Shown: positions 17,378 to 27,181 of the stretch, piece after piece
Numbering within the stretch: position 1 is the stretch's first letter
Layout of the letters: every line of letters begins with the position of its first letter
From: Parabacteroides distasonis
GTDB lineage: Bacteria > Bacteroidota > Bacteroidia > Bacteroidales > Tannerellaceae
Length of the DNA stretch: 64,000 bases
Direction of reading: 5' to 3'
NCBI GenBank assembly: GCA_021531775.1
Contig: JAFBIU010000006.1
Coordinates: forward strand, 88,704-152,703
The notes under the pieces: model-generated
The model's input: the letters and a program-made list of their open reading frames with translations, nothing else
Told to the model about the DNA's origin: nothing
Databases searched by the model: none
Program-made: the position numbers and the translations under genes

Positions 17378-17385
17378 TATTTTTG
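17378..17385 (+). promoter_or_regulatory. -7 element of ribBA
   Basis: TATTTTTG starting 2 bases after the permease stop and 30 bases before the ribBA ATG, so ribBA has its own promoter. No FMN riboswitch is visible in the short leader. Confidence 0.6.
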
Positions 17386-17414
17386 CCCACATAAATATTT
17401 GAAACAAGTAACGT

Positions 17415-18629
17415 ATGAGTTCTATCAAATTAAATACAATTGAAGAGGCTGTTGCGGATTTCCGCGAAGGCAAGTTTGTCATTGTGGTGGATGATGAGGA
17501 TCGTGAGAATGAAGGTGACCTGATCATTGCTGCCGAAAAGGCAACACCGGAGAAGATCAATTTCATGCTGATCCATGCACGGGGAGTGCTGTGTGCACCC
17601 ATTACCGTATCGCGTTGCGAAGAATTGGATTTGCCTCATCAGGTCGTCAACAACACCTCTGTATTGGGAACACCTTTTACCGTGACGATTGACAAATTGG
17701 AGGGTTGTTCGACCGGTGTGTCGGCAGCTGACCGTGCGGCCACTATCCGTGCGTTGGCCGATCCGACCTCTACACCGGAGACATTCGGTCGCCCCGGACA
17801 CATCAATCCGTTGTATGCACAGGAGAAGGGTGTACTTCGTCGGGCCGGACATACCGAAGCCAGTGTCGATATGTGCCGCTTGGCTGGACTCTATCCGGCT
17901 GCTGCCTTGATGGAGATCATGAACGAAGATGGTACGATGGCTCGTCTGCCCCAATTGAAGGAGATGGCGGACAAGTATGACATCAAGCTGATCTCCATTG
18001 CCGATTTGATTGCCTATCGCTTGAAAAAAGAGTCGATTGTTGAAAAGGGGGAAGAGGTGGATATGCCGACGGCATACGGCCACTTCCGGCTGATTCCTTT
18101 CTGTCAGAAGAGCAATGGCCTGGAACACATTGCCATCATCAAGGGGGATGTAAGTGGTGAGGAACCGGTATTGGTACGTGTGCACTCCTCTTGTGCGACA
18201 GGCGACATCTTTGCCTCCAAGCGATGCGATTGTGGTGAGCAACTGCACAAAGCCTTGGAAATGATCGAGGCCGAGGGCCGTGGAGCCGTGATCTATCTGA
18301 ACCAAGAGGGCCGTGGCATTGGTCTGATGGAGAAGATGAAGGCCTACAAATTACAGGAGAATGGCATGGATACGGTGGATGCCAACATCTGTTTGGGCCA
18401 TCAGGCGGATGAACGTGACTATGGTGTAGGTGCTCAGATCCTTCGCCATTTGGGTATTACGAAGATGCGCCTGATCAGCAACAATCCGGTGAAACGTGTC
18501 GGCCTGGAGGCTTACGGTCTGTCCGTCGTGGAGAATGTCCCCATCGAGATTGCTCCCAATCCCTACAACGAGTTCTACATGAAGACCAAGAAGGAACGCA
18601 TGGGCCATTTGTTGCACAATATCAAATAA
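17415..18629 (+). CDS. ribBA: Bifunctional DHBP synthase/GTP cyclohydrolase II
   Basis: Makes both riboflavin precursors: 3,4-dihydroxy-2-butanone 4-phosphate from ribulose 5-phosphate, and the pyrimidine intermediate from GTP. The N-terminal RibB domain (residues 1-205) shows [11 protein letters not shown] and the conserved GH-containing segment near residues 125-150 ([20 protein letters not shown]). The C-terminal RibA domain has the zinc cysteines in HSSCATGD...[10 protein letters not shown] (near 256-275) and the QEGRGIGL catalytic loop. The 404-residue length is normal. Cytoplasmic; aspC-like follows 29 bases downstream and may be read through. Confidence 0.97.
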   Translation: MSSIKLNTIEEAVADFREGKFVIVVDDEDRENEGDLIIAAEKATPEKINFMLIHARGVLCAPITVSRCEELDLPHQVVNNTSVLGTPFTVTIDKLEGCSTGVSAADRAATIRALADPTSTPETFGRPGHINPLYAQEKGVLRRAGHTEASVDMCRLAGLYPAAALMEIMNEDGTMARLPQLKEMADKYDIKLISIADLIAYRLKKESIVEKGEEVDMPTAYGHFRLIPFCQKSNGLEHIAIIKGDVSGEEPVLVRVHSSCATGDIFASKRCDCGEQLHKALEMIEAEGRGAVIYLNQEGRGIGLMEKMKAYKLQENGMDTVDANICLGHQADERDYGVGAQILRHLGITKMRLISNNPVKRVGLEAYGLSVVENVPIEIAPNPYNEFYMKTKKERMGHLLHNIK

Positions 18630-18658
18630 GCGAATTCATTCATAACAAAAAGAAAAAT

Positions 18659-19849
18659 ATGCAAGTATCAGATCGTTTAGCAAGTCTCTCACCCTCGGCT
18701 ACATTAGCCATGTCGCAGAAGAGCGGTGAGTTAAAAGCACAAGGTGTGGATGTGATCAACCTGAGTGTTGGTGAACCCGACTTCAACACACCGGATCATA
18801 TCAAGGAAGCTGCCAAGCAGGCCATTGACGAGAACTATTCCCGTTATTCTCCCGTAGCTGGTTATCCGGCTTTGCGCAATGCCATCGTGGCCAAGTTGAA
18901 GAATGAGAATGGTTTGGACTATACGGCCAATCAGATCTCTTGTGCCAATGGTGCCAAGCAGTCTGTCTGCAACACCATTCTGGCCCTGATCAATGCAGGA
19001 GATGAGGTGATCATCCCGGCTCCCTTCTGGGTAAGCTATCCGGAGATGGTGAAGTTGGCAGAAGGAAAACCTGTCATTGTTCCGGCAGGAATCGAACAGG
19101 ACTTTAAGATTACACCGGCTCAGCTGGAAGCAGCTATTACACCGAAGACGAAGGCTTTGATCCTTTGTTCTCCGTCCAACCCGACCGGTTCGGTCTATGG
19201 GGCTGAAGAGTTGGCAGGTTTGGCTGAAGTGTTGAAGAAGTATCCGGAAATCATCGTCATTGCTGACGAAATCTATGAGCACATCAACTACATCGGTAAG
19301 CACCACAGCATTGCTACGATCGAGGGCATGAAGGAGCGTACCGTCATTGTGAATGGTGTTTCCAAGGCGTATGCCATGACAGGCTGGCGTATTGGTTTCA
19401 TTGCAGGTCCGGAATGGATTGTCAAGGCGGTGAACAAATTGCAAGGTCAATATACCTCTGGTCCCTGCTCTGTTTCACAGAAGGCAGCCGAAGCAGCCTA
19501 CACAGGAACCCAAGAGCCGGTAGAGACCATGCGTCAGGCATTTGAGCGTCGTCGCGACCTGATCGTGAAGTTGGCGAAAGAGGTTCCGGGCTTTGAGGTA
19601 AACAAGCCGGAAGGTGCTTTCTACCTCTTCCCGAAGTGTAGCTACTATTTCGGCAAGAGTGACGGCAACCGTACGATCCAGACAGCCGATGATTTGGCTA
19701 TGTATCTGTTGGAAGTGGGTCATGTAGCCTGCGTAGGCGGTACTTCGTTCGGTGCGCCTGAGTGCATCCGTATGAGCTATGCAACCAGCGATGAAAATAT
19801 CATTGAAGCCATCCGTCGTATTCAAGCAGCTTTAGCACTGTTGAAATAA
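18659..19849 (+). CDS. Class I PLP aminotransferase, aspartate aminotransferase type
   Basis: Transfers the amino group between aspartate and 2-oxoglutarate, linking the TCA cycle to amino-acid synthesis. 396 residues of the class I (I-gamma-like, prokaryotic) family: substrate/phosphate-binding segments (INLSVGEPDFNTPDHI, SPSNPTGSVY near 176), cofactor Asp-Tyr in VIADEIYEHINY near 205-212, and Schiff-base Lys in NGVSKAYAMTGWRIGF near residue 238. Aromatic or broad specificity cannot be excluded. It lies close behind ribBA with no separate promoter motif and is followed by a strong terminator. Confidence 0.92.
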   Translation: MQVSDRLASLSPSATLAMSQKSGELKAQGVDVINLSVGEPDFNTPDHIKEAAKQAIDENYSRYSPVAGYPALRNAIVAKLKNENGLDYTANQISCANGAKQSVCNTILALINAGDEVIIPAPFWVSYPEMVKLAEGKPVIVPAGIEQDFKITPAQLEAAITPKTKALILCSPSNPTGSVYGAEELAGLAEVLKKYPEIIVIADEIYEHINYIGKHHSIATIEGMKERTVIVNGVSKAYAMTGWRIGFIAGPEWIVKAVNKLQGQYTSGPCSVSQKAAEAAYTGTQEPVETMRQAFERRRDLIVKLAKEVPGFEVNKPEGAFYLFPKCSYYFGKSDGNRTIQTADDLAMYLLEVGHVACVGGTSFGAPECIRMSYATSDENIIEAIRRIQAALALLK

Positions 19850-19870
19850 GTCAGTCAATAAATATACTGG

Positions 19871-19905
19871 TTAGAGGGCCTAACTATGCTGGTTAGGCCC
19901 TCTAA
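19871..19905. terminator. Bidirectional hairpin terminator
   Basis: 14-bp perfect stem (TTAGAGGGCCTAAC at 19871-19884 with 19892-19905) and a 7-base loop; a second small hairpin (AAGTATCATACTT) abuts it. Lies between the converging aminotransferase and membrane-protein genes. The T tract is weak. Confidence 0.8.
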
Positions 19906-19941
19906 GTATCATACTTAGGATCATTAAATAGGGTATTTCGA

Positions 19942-20538
19942 TCAAGCCTCTTTGGTCAGCTCTTCGATCTGTTGCAGAACCTCACTGCTAATGCGTTGAT
20001 CACGACGATAGAAGTGGGTACCCCAAAGACCTCCCAAGAGCATGCCGAACATACCTCCACACAAGAAGCCGATGTATTCGGTTTCGCTCGACATACGATA
20101 AACCTCCGCAAACATCCATCCGAGCCATACAATAATGAAGGGGATGCTGAACCGGAGCCAGCGAACTTTCAGCTGTTTGTAGCGGTGGATGCGTTGGCTG
20201 GCCTGAATCAAGTCACCCGTCAGCAGGTCTTTCGACTTTAACCCTTTGTGCATCCAATAGGTATAGATGACAGCTCCGATCAGGAACAAGGCTGTGACGA
20301 TACAGAAGGGAAGAGACATTCCCTGCACCTTAAACATACTGATACATAGTGGGGTGGCTATAATGGCAGCAGCACATTGCACCAACGCATCGCGACCGAG
20401 TACCTGAATCTTGTCCCGCATGGTCCGACGGATCAGTTTCTCATTGATGATGCTTTGTTTGTTCAACTTTTCGTTCAACAGATTCAATTGTTGACGCATT
20501 TCATCGAAATCGGATATTTCTAAACGCATTGTTTCCAT
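19942..20538 (-). CDS. Membrane protein cotranscribed with ECF sigma factor
   Basis: 198 residues with an N-terminal coiled-coil-like cytoplasmic stretch (DFDEMRQQLNLLNEKLNKQS) and about four hydrophobic helices (ALVQCAAAIIATPLCISMF, LPFCIVTALFLIGAVIYTYW, SIPFIIVWLGWMFAEVY, GFLCGGMFGMLLGGLWG). It has no zinc-finger or FecR-type anti-sigma motif, but it starts 12 bases after the sigma gene. From that position I infer that it modulates the sigma factor or is its main target; this cannot be shown from sequence. ATG 20538 or the in-frame ATG three codons on are both possible starts. Confidence 0.75.
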   Translation of the reverse strand: METMRLEISDFDEMRQQLNLLNEKLNKQSIINEKLIRRTMRDKIQVLGRDALVQCAAAIIATPLCISMFKVQGMSLPFCIVTALFLIGAVIYTYWMHKGLKSKDLLTGDLIQASQRIHRYKQLKVRWLRFSIPFIIVWLGWMFAEVYRMSSETEYIGFLCGGMFGMLLGGLWGTHFYRRDQRISSEVLQQIEELTKEA

Positions 20539-20550
20539 TTGTGTATAAAT

Positions 20551-21027
20551 TTATTGGTTCGACATTTTTTTCAATTCTTCCTTGATTCGATAGAGACGGA
20601 CGCCCACGTTCTTGGCCGTGATACCGACAATGGCTCCGATCTCTTCGTAACTGAGATTCTCCAACCAAAGTAGCACAATGGCCCGGTCGAAGGGTTTCAA
20701 TTGGTGGATCCGTTTGTGGAGCAACTGGATCTGTTGAGAGTCTTCATCTTGATCTTCAAACAGATTGATCTCCATGGAGAGGGGAACCGTGTCCAGTTTC
20801 TTTTTCCGTTCACACGAAATGCAGGTATTGAGGCTGACACGCCAGATCCAAGTCGATAGATCGCTTCGTCCTTGGAAGGAGGTGAATCCCTTCCACAGAT
20901 TGATCAATACCTCTTGGAACAGGTCGTTCACTTCGTCTGCATCTTTGGAGAACATGTAGCAGACAGTATAGATTGTACTCTTATGCTGTTTGACGATGCG
21001 TGAAAAATCTTTTTCTGTTGTTTTCAT
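20551..21027 (-). CDS. ECF-type RNA polymerase sigma factor
   Basis: 158 residues with sigma-70 region 2 (NDLFQEVLINLWKGFTSFQG and STWIWRVSLNTCIS, residues 34-75) and region 4 (LLWLENLSYEEIGAIVGITA, residues 117-137), and no regions 1 or 3, hence the extracytoplasmic-function group. It directs polymerase to a small regulon, probably including its own operon. The upstream minus-strand sequence contains GTAAT, 17 bases, CGTC (21081 down to 21056), which resembles an ECF -35/-10 pair and suggests autoregulation. Not the susCD type, because no FecR-like partner is present. Confidence 0.93.
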   Translation of the reverse strand: MKTTEKDFSRIVKQHKSTIYTVCYMFSKDADEVNDLFQEVLINLWKGFTSFQGRSDLSTWIWRVSLNTCISCERKKKLDTVPLSMEINLFEDQDEDSQQIQLLHKRIHQLKPFDRAIVLLWLENLSYEEIGAIVGITAKNVGVRLYRIKEELKKMSNQ

Positions 21028-21173
21028 CTTGTTTCGTTTGCTGTTTTATCCATTAGACGCAAGGCGTAACGGAAAAATTACGAGGATCACCGGATTGTAA
21101 ATGTTAAATAAACTGAATGAAAAGGGTTCATTCATCCAGCCAGGTGTTTTCCTGAGCTGATGGAACGTGCGGT

Positions 21174-24100
21174 TTATTTCCGTTTCCGCGCACGTTCCCG
21201 CTCTTTCAGCTTCTCTTTATAAGCCTTTTCTTTGGCCTTACGCTCCTTCTCTTTCTCCTTTAACTTTGCTTTATAGGCCTTTTCCTTCTCTTTCCGGAGC
21301 TGTTCACGCGCTTTCATCTTCGCCTTACGATCGGCTTCTGCCTGTTTCAGTTTCGCCTTCCGATCCTGAGCCAACTGTTTCTCCCGGTCAGCCTTTGCCT
21401 TTAACAGGGTCTTCTCCTGCTCAGCCTGCAGCTTCCGCTCCGCCTCCAAATCTTGTGCTTTTTGTGCTTGTAAAGCCTTTTCTGTCTGTTGCTGTTCCTC
21501 AAAGGCCTTTCGGGCCTCCTCCTTGCGCGCCTCCTCTTCAGCAGCTTGTTGCTTCCGGATCTCCTGAATCTCTTTCAACGAAAGACCCAAATCCTCTTGC
21601 GGTTGTTCAACGACAGGTACCGTATCCGGCTTCACACCTTCGATCAATTCAGCAGGTATGACAAGATCTTTCCGCACAGTCATCGTATCTGTCATTTGCG
21701 GAACAGTATCGGGTTGAATCGGTTCGAGAGTAGGTTGCGGCTCCTCTGCCTCAGGAACGACGTCCGGTTCCGACACTTGCTCTACCGTATCGGCATCCGG
21801 CTCAGACAAGTCAGCCTCTTCCGGAACCGACTCTTGCGTAGTCTCCTCTTCCATACGAGCCTGCCAACGGGTTACCAACTCGGGAGCCAGCTCGCCAAAG
21901 TGCTCGGCAAAGAAGGTGATGTACTCATCCAAGGTCTTTCCATGCATCAAGGTCTCATAATTATCGTCAGAGATGGGCAAGACGGAAATGGCCCGATCCA
22001 ATGCGGAGGCATAGCCATCCGGTCCGTAAATCAGCTTATAATAATGTAGGATCTCATCGAAGTTGACAAAACCGCTCACCTGAAGCATCTCGATGGGCCC
22101 TGCCGTCTGGAAGGTCAAATCAAACTCCTTGACCATGAAATTGGCAAAGTTATAGGCAGCCACAGCAAACAGCAACTGATTCTTGTCCACACTTCCTTCC
22201 GGATACATCAGCAACAGTTTGTAGGGCGTATTGGGTTCGGCCGTAAAGACACGGGCCGAATCGGCCGCAGACAACGATCCATCTTCGCCCACACCAAAAC
22301 GCAAGTCCCAACTCATACCTCGTACGCCCCCTTGTACCATCGCCCGACCTCGCAACACACCTTTCAACATCTCGCCGGCCAATTCACTTACGTCTGCCTT
22401 GGGGTATTTCTCCAACAAGGCCTTTAAGGCCGCCTTGAATCCTTCCGGATCGCCAGCCTGCACATAGGTCAGGGCTTCGAGGAACATGAACTTGGGCAAT
22501 AGATTAGCCAAAGGATATTTCTCGCTGACCTGCTGATAATTGCGACGAACCAGGGTCGTATCGTCAGCCAGATAGGCCGTATAGGTCTGTTCGTAGATAG
22601 AGTCTTGTACGGCATCCATCATCCGGATGTTGTATTCATAGTTGGGATCGGCAATGGCCACCGCATAATCGCTATCGGCAAACTTGTCGATCAGCTTCTG
22701 TTTGTAGGCAGCCGCCAAGGCCTCATCGTGCGTGCGAAGGGCAATCAGATAGACCTGATAATAGCTCTCCAACAGATGTTCATTCTCCGGGAAGCGACGT
22801 TCCAACTCCTCAAAGCCCTCGACTGAGAGCGACAAATCCTCCAACTTGTCTTTATAGATCATGGCCATATTGTACAGACCATCGATGATGATCACATTGG
22901 AAGCATCAATATCCTCTTGGGTAAACGGCAACTGTTGCAGATAGTATTCCCGTTGATGCGGATCGTCGGCAGCCACCGGATCCATACCGGACTCCAACGA
23001 ATCGGTCGGCAGGGCCTGTCCCTCTGCACCCAAGTCTGTCTCCATGGCAGCATCAGCCATCTCCGTATCGGCAGGATCGTTGAAAGTGGTCAACTCCTTC
23101 TTTTTCCGTCGCCAGTTATCTTCCAACGTACGACGACCCCACTTCTTTTGGAACTGGGTCTTACCTTGCGCTACGGTCTGAGGATTGTAGAAATAGAAGG
23201 TAGAGCCATTGGAACCGGTCGGCAAGACAATCGCATTGGTCTCCGTACCGGGACGATCGATGCCAGTTCCTTTCGCCTCCTGATCAGCCAAATAGGCCTC
23301 TTTCTCAGCCTGTTTCTTCTCCTCTTCCTCCTGTTTGATCAGGTCGGCAATGGCTTTGTCAATAACCGCCAGGCGTTCGGCTTCCGGCATCTTGGCCAAT
23401 GCCTGCAAACTATCTTGCTGATGTACGGCTTCGGCATGGACCACCAGCTCGTCCAAGACGGCTGATAGTTTGGAGACACGCGGATAATCCTTGTATTCTT
23501 TCTGGATACCAGCCAAGGCTCCACTGAAACAGGGTTGAGCATGGATGTAGTCGCGCATCTGGAAATAGAGGTCGCCCAATTTAATTTGGCACAAGGCCTT
23601 GTCCATACCATTCTGCTTGCTGGAGTCAATGCCCAACTGATAGTAGGTAATGGCATTGGTCGTATCCGCCCGATTCAGATAGACATTACCCAAAGCATAA
23701 TAGACCTGATCCAGATACTCCTGGTTCTTCTGGCTCTTCGCCATCCGCTTCAAGGTCTTGACCACCTTCTGATAGTCACGACCGGCAAACACTTCGGTCT
23801 GACGGATACGGGCGGCAAACTCCAACTCGTAAGGGGGATTGGAGCGGATCACCTGTTGAAAAGCCTGATACGCCAAACCATCCAACTCCTGATCGGCATA
23901 CAATTGTCCCAAGAGATAGCGCATACGGGCCCGCTGTTTGCCATTCTTTTCGGCTTTGATGGCCGTCTTCAAATAGGGGATAGCATCTTCAAAACGCTTC
24001 TCCTTGATGAGGTAATCGGCATAGACTGCCGCATATTGATTCAGATTCTTCTTGGGAATGCCGTTGGTATTCAGCTTGGAGAGAATGTCTTCTGCCTCAT

Positions 24101-24662
24101 AGAACCAACCCATCTCGGCATAGGAACGGGCCTGCCACAAACGGGCTTCAGCCACCATCTCTTCATCACCGGCATAATGACGGGCTATGTAGGAAAAGGT
24201 GGCAGAGGCTTGCAGGAAGTCGGCATTGTAGAATTGCGCTTCTCCCACCAAGAGCCAACAATGTTTCAGGAAAGGGTTATACTCCTCCTGCTCCTGCCAA
24301 GCACGTTGCTTGGGATCGTTCTTCCAACCCGGTTTCTTGGGCGGTTTGGCTTTGATGGAATGGAGTTTGATGGCTTTGTTACCCTTTTCGATAGCACGGT
24401 CGAAGGGACCTCCGGTCGTCTGTTTCTCTTTGGGTTGGGCACTGATCGGATACATCAGGATTTGGTCGGAATAATTCTCCTTATAGCCATCCTGCATCGC
24501 CTTCAGTGCCTCGTCGAATGCCGTCTTGCCGTTGAAATAGATGTTATAACGGGAATTAAAAGCATGATAGAAGCGGGTCGCCTTCGTGTTCTTCTTCGTA
24601 CTGCACGACCAAAGCAAGAAAGCGGCAAAACAAATGCTAATGTAATAGAATCCTTTTCTCAT
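21174..24662 (-). CDS. SprE/PorW-like TPR lipoprotein
   Basis: 1162-residue lipoprotein (AAFLLWSCSTKK, lipobox Cys at residue 20) with many TPR-like helices from about residue 150 to 400 and more in 600-760. The N-terminal part (TRFYHAFNSRYNIYFNGKTAFDEAL) is the signature of SprE/PorW, a periplasmic component of the type IX secretion system and gliding apparatus. The last 180 residues are a Lys/Arg/Glu/Ala-rich coiled coil, preceded by a Pro/Glu/Asp-rich linker. The family also occurs in gut Bacteroidales, so its presence alone does not prove a working T9SS; no other por/spr gene is in the window. It is the last gene of the operon that starts at the EEP gene. Confidence 0.85.
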   Translation of the reverse strand: MRKGFYYISICFAAFLLWSCSTKKNTKATRFYHAFNSRYNIYFNGKTAFDEALKAMQDGYKENYSDQILMYPISAQPKEKQTTGGPFDRAIEKGNKAIKLHSIKAKPPKKPGWKNDPKQRAWQEQEEYNPFLKHCWLLVGEAQFYNADFLQASATFSYIARHYAGDEEMVAEARLWQARSYAEMGWFYEAEDILSKLNTNGIPKKNLNQYAAVYADYLIKEKRFEDAIPYLKTAIKAEKNGKQRARMRYLLGQLYADQELDGLAYQAFQQVIRSNPPYELEFAARIRQTEVFAGRDYQKVVKTLKRMAKSQKNQEYLDQVYYALGNVYLNRADTTNAITYYQLGIDSSKQNGMDKALCQIKLGDLYFQMRDYIHAQPCFSGALAGIQKEYKDYPRVSKLSAVLDELVVHAEAVHQQDSLQALAKMPEAERLAVIDKAIADLIKQEEEEKKQAEKEAYLADQEAKGTGIDRPGTETNAIVLPTGSNGSTFYFYNPQTVAQGKTQFQKKWGRRTLEDNWRRKKKELTTFNDPADTEMADAAMETDLGAEGQALPTDSLESGMDPVAADDPHQREYYLQQLPFTQEDIDASNVIIIDGLYNMAMIYKDKLEDLSLSVEGFEELERRFPENEHLLESYYQVYLIALRTHDEALAAAYKQKLIDKFADSDYAVAIADPNYEYNIRMMDAVQDSIYEQTYTAYLADDTTLVRRNYQQVSEKYPLANLLPKFMFLEALTYVQAGDPEGFKAALKALLEKYPKADVSELAGEMLKGVLRGRAMVQGGVRGMSWDLRFGVGEDGSLSAADSARVFTAEPNTPYKLLLMYPEGSVDKNQLLFAVAAYNFANFMVKEFDLTFQTAGPIEMLQVSGFVNFDEILHYYKLIYGPDGYASALDRAISVLPISDDNYETLMHGKTLDEYITFFAEHFGELAPELVTRWQARMEEETTQESVPEEADLSEPDADTVEQVSEPDVVPEAEEPQPTLEPIQPDTVPQMTDTMTVRKDLVIPAELIEGVKPDTVPVVEQPQEDLGLSLKEIQEIRKQQAAEEEARKEEARKAFEEQQQTEKALQAQKAQDLEAERKLQAEQEKTLLKAKADREKQLAQDRKAKLKQAEADRKAKMKAREQLRKEKEKAYKAKLKEKEKERKAKEKAYKEKLKERERARKRK

Positions 24663-24692
24663 GCGTATTCTTCCCTATCGACCCGAAGGGGC

Positions 24693-25508
24693 TTATGTGT
24701 AAGAACGGTTCAATAACTGTTTTATTGCTTTCGTCACCAAAAAGAACAGGACCAGAACCAAAATGATGAAGGCTCCCGAAGGAACATTCAAGAAATAGGA
24801 GAGGAGCAGACCGGCTACACATCCCACGAATCCGATCACAACGCTTCCCCACATCATCTGCTTAAAATCGGAGGTAAACAGGTTGGCTGTTGCTTGCGGA
24901 AGTGTCAATAGACTGATCAGCAACATAATGCCAACCAATCGGATGGATAGCACAATGGTCACGGCTATGAAACACATCATGGCATATTCGATGCAACGTA
25001 CCGGCAGCTGTTGCGTCATCGCAAAGTCTCGGTCGAAGGCCACATAGACAATGGCACGCCTGAACAGTGCAAAGAAAAGGAGGAGGGCCCCTACCAATGT
25101 GGCGATATGGATCAGATCACTGGGCGAGATGGTCAGGATGTTGCCAAAGAGATAGGCTGACAGATTGGGAGCATAACCGGGCGTCAAGAAGATGAAGATG
25201 ACCCCCAAGGCCATGCCCAACGACCAGACACTGGCAATGGCAGAATCTTCCCGCAGGTATTGGCGTGAACTGGCCCACTCCACACCCAAGGCGGCCAGTA
25301 TCGAAAAGAGGAGTGCCATCCCTACCGGATTCAACCCCAAATAGAAGCCCAATCCCAACCCGCCAAAAGAGGCATGGGTAATGCCTCCGCTGATGAAGAC
25401 CAACCGACGCGACACAATGTAAGTACCTACCATACCACAGGCGATGGCTGTCAGCAGGCTACCCAGCAATGCATACTGAAAAAAGGTGTATTCCAACAGA
25501 TTCTCCAT
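24693..25508 (-). CDS. Metal ABC transporter permease (ABC-3 family, ZnuB/MntB type)
   Basis: Integral inner-membrane channel subunit of a zinc or manganese/iron importer. 271 residues with about eight hydrophobic helices; the ABC-3 family start (YALLGSLLTAIACGMVGTYI, VFISGGITHASFGGLGLG) is clear, including the conserved GGxxHxSFGG stretch. No ATPase or substrate-binding protein gene is adjacent, so partners are encoded elsewhere. Start taken as ATG 25508; a GTG three codons upstream is possible and would almost abut the previous stop. Zn versus Mn specificity cannot be told. Confidence 0.9.
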   Translation of the reverse strand: MENLLEYTFFQYALLGSLLTAIACGMVGTYIVSRRLVFISGGITHASFGGLGLGFYLGLNPVGMALLFSILAALGVEWASSRQYLREDSAIASVWSLGMALGVIFIFLTPGYAPNLSAYLFGNILTISPSDLIHIATLVGALLLFFALFRRAIVYVAFDRDFAMTQQLPVRCIEYAMMCFIAVTIVLSIRLVGIMLLISLLTLPQATANLFTSDFKQMMWGSVVIGFVGCVAGLLLSYFLNVPSGAFIILVLVLFFLVTKAIKQLLNRSYT

Positions 25509-25518
25509 GACCAGCACA

Positions 25519-25947
25519 TTAGGTAAAACGTCGTTCGCCCACGATCAAGAATGCCTCATCTTTCAAGGCATCAGGTAACTGGATTCCACGCAACTGGAGA
25601 CTACGTAACCAACCGGCCACCTCCACCTCCTGCAGGGTAAAGAGAACTTCCCGAAACTCTTCGACCGCCTCCTCTTCATAGGCATCCGACTCGACTCCTT
25701 GGAAACGATCCAACTCCTCATCGTTGTAGTATTCGATGGATTTGCTGACAGCGGCCAGCAAACTATCCCGTTCACAGGTCTCATGCTGTCCGCAACACTC
25801 TTCCGGAATCTCCTGTGGATCGGGTATCTTATCAATCTCACCTCGTTCCAACATGGCTTGTAGTTTCCGATTCCGGAAATAGCCGGCTATGGCAGCCACT
25901 ACCCCCAACAACAACAAGACACCTATGATAATCAAAACAATCTGCAT
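25519..25947 (-). CDS. Small single-pass membrane protein of unknown function
   Basis: 142 residues. One N-terminal transmembrane helix (IVLIIIGVLLLLGVVAAIAG, residues 3-22) anchors an acidic soluble domain with a cysteine cluster ECCGQHETCERD (residues 49-60), a possible metal or disulfide site. The rest is helical and Glu-rich. It lies between aroA (3 bases upstream) and the metal permease (10 bases downstream) in a tightly packed operon. I do not recognise the family; a link to metal uptake is only suggested by neighbours and the Cys/His cluster. Confidence 0.75.
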   Translation of the reverse strand: MQIVLIIIGVLLLLGVVAAIAGYFRNRKLQAMLERGEIDKIPDPQEIPEECCGQHETCERDSLLAAVSKSIEYYNDEELDRFQGVESDAYEEEAVEEFREVLFTLQEVEVAGWLRSLQLRGIQLPDALKDEAFLIVGERRFT

Positions 25948-25950
25948 CGT

Positions 25951-27174
25951 CTATCTGATCTCAAATCCAACACATTTCAAATCGTCCCAATAGTGGGGAT
26001 AGCTCTTGCTCACAACTTCCGGAGAGGCAATCTCAATGCCGGTTGGCAAGATACATGCTGCTGGAGCAAAGGCCATGGCCATCCGATGATCCTCGTAGGT
26101 GGCAATGACCGGATGAGCCTCTGGTTCACATCGTTCACCCCGCCACTCCAAGATACGGTCTTCCGTATCTATCAGGACATAGCCTAACTTCCGCAGTTCA
26201 GCCTTCAATGCCTCCATGCGGTCGGTCTCCTTTATCTTGAGGGACTGCAACCCCGTGAAACGGAACGGAATCTCCAGAAGGGTACAGGTCACCACAAAGG
26301 TCTGTGCCAAGTCCGGTTCATTGACAAAGTCGTAATGCAGGACATCAGCCCGCTGTCCATTACGGAACAGACGAACTCCACGGTCTGTAAATTCAGTACC
26401 TACCCCTAACTGTTCGAATAGTTTAGCTCCTGCCGCATCACCCTGTGCACTCTGTTCAAAGAGCCCCAGCAATTCAATTTCCGGACAATCGGACAAGGCC
26501 ATGATCTCATACCAATAGGAGGCTGCACTCCAATCCGATTCCACCGCAAAGTGAATCGGCTGGTAGGATTGAGGTGCCACACGAATGGTTTGCCCACTCC
26601 ATTCGGCCTGCACACCATAAGCTGCCATCAACTGAAGGGTCATACGGATGTAGGGTTGGGAGATAATATCACCCTCCAGATGAAGCGTCACACCCTGTTC
26701 TGTCAAGGGAGCAATCATCAAAATGGCCGAGATGTATTGCGAACTGACATTGCCTGCCAAGGAGATTTCTCCACCCTGTAAGGCTGTTCCCTGAATACGT
26801 AAGGGAGGGTAGCCCTCCTTTTCCAAGTATTCGATGTGGGCTCCCAACTGGTTCAATGCTGCAACCAACACCCGGATCGGACGGTTCTTCATCCGTTCCG
26901 TACCGGTAATGGTCCATTCACCGATTCGCTTCGAAAGGAAAGCAGTCAGGAAACGCATGGTCGTACCCGCAGCTCCCACGTTGAAATCACAACCGTTGGA
27001 ATGCAACGCCTGCACCATCAGACGTGTATCATCGCAATCTGAAAGATTCGCTACTTCATACGGACTTTGGCTCAATGCGTTCAAGATTAAAGCCCGGTTA
27101 CAGATACTTTTGGAAGCTGGCAATTGAATGGAAACGGGAAGCCACTGCTTGGGTGCTGTTATCTGATAATTCAT
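25951..27174 (-). CDS. aroA: 3-phosphoshikimate 1-carboxyvinyltransferase (EPSP synthase)
   Basis: Sixth step of the shikimate pathway: joins PEP and shikimate 3-phosphate to EPSP. 407 residues, at the short end for the family. Motifs: LPASKSICNRALIL (substrate-binding, residues 20-33), GTTMRFLTAFLS near 84, NEPDLAQTFVV near 290, KETDRMEALKAEL near 325 and DHRMAMAFAP near 373. The usual LPGSKS Gly is Ala here, and GTAxR reads GTTMR; Ala at the first position is known from glyphosate-tolerant enzymes, but tolerance cannot be concluded. The ATG at 27174 is preferred to the GTG just before it. It lies 7 bases behind the EEP gene. Confidence 0.95.
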   Translation of the reverse strand: MNYQITAPKQWLPVSIQLPASKSICNRALILNALSQSPYEVANLSDCDDTRLMVQALHSNGCDFNVGAAGTTMRFLTAFLSKRIGEWTITGTERMKNRPIRVLVAALNQLGAHIEYLEKEGYPPLRIQGTALQGGEISLAGNVSSQYISAILMIAPLTEQGVTLHLEGDIISQPYIRMTLQLMAAYGVQAEWSGQTIRVAPQSYQPIHFAVESDWSAASYWYEIMALSDCPEIELLGLFEQSAQGDAAGAKLFEQLGVGTEFTDRGVRLFRNGQRADVLHYDFVNEPDLAQTFVVTCTLLEIPFRFTGLQSLKIKETDRMEALKAELRKLGYVLIDTEDRILEWRGERCEPEAHPVIATYEDHRMAMAFAPAACILPTGIEIASPEVVSKSYPHYWDDLKCVGFEIR

Positions 27175-27181
27175 CACAACC

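Noticed and set aside
17386..17414. FMN riboswitch before ribBA
   Set aside because: The leader between the -7 element and the ATG is only about 29 bases, too short for the aptamer.
21174..24662. Proof of a type IX secretion system
   Set aside because: Only one SprE/PorW-like gene is present; related proteins occur in genomes without the full system.
25951..27174. Glyphosate-tolerant AroA because of Ala in LPASKS
   Set aside because: A single residue seen by eye is not enough; class and tolerance need alignment and assay.
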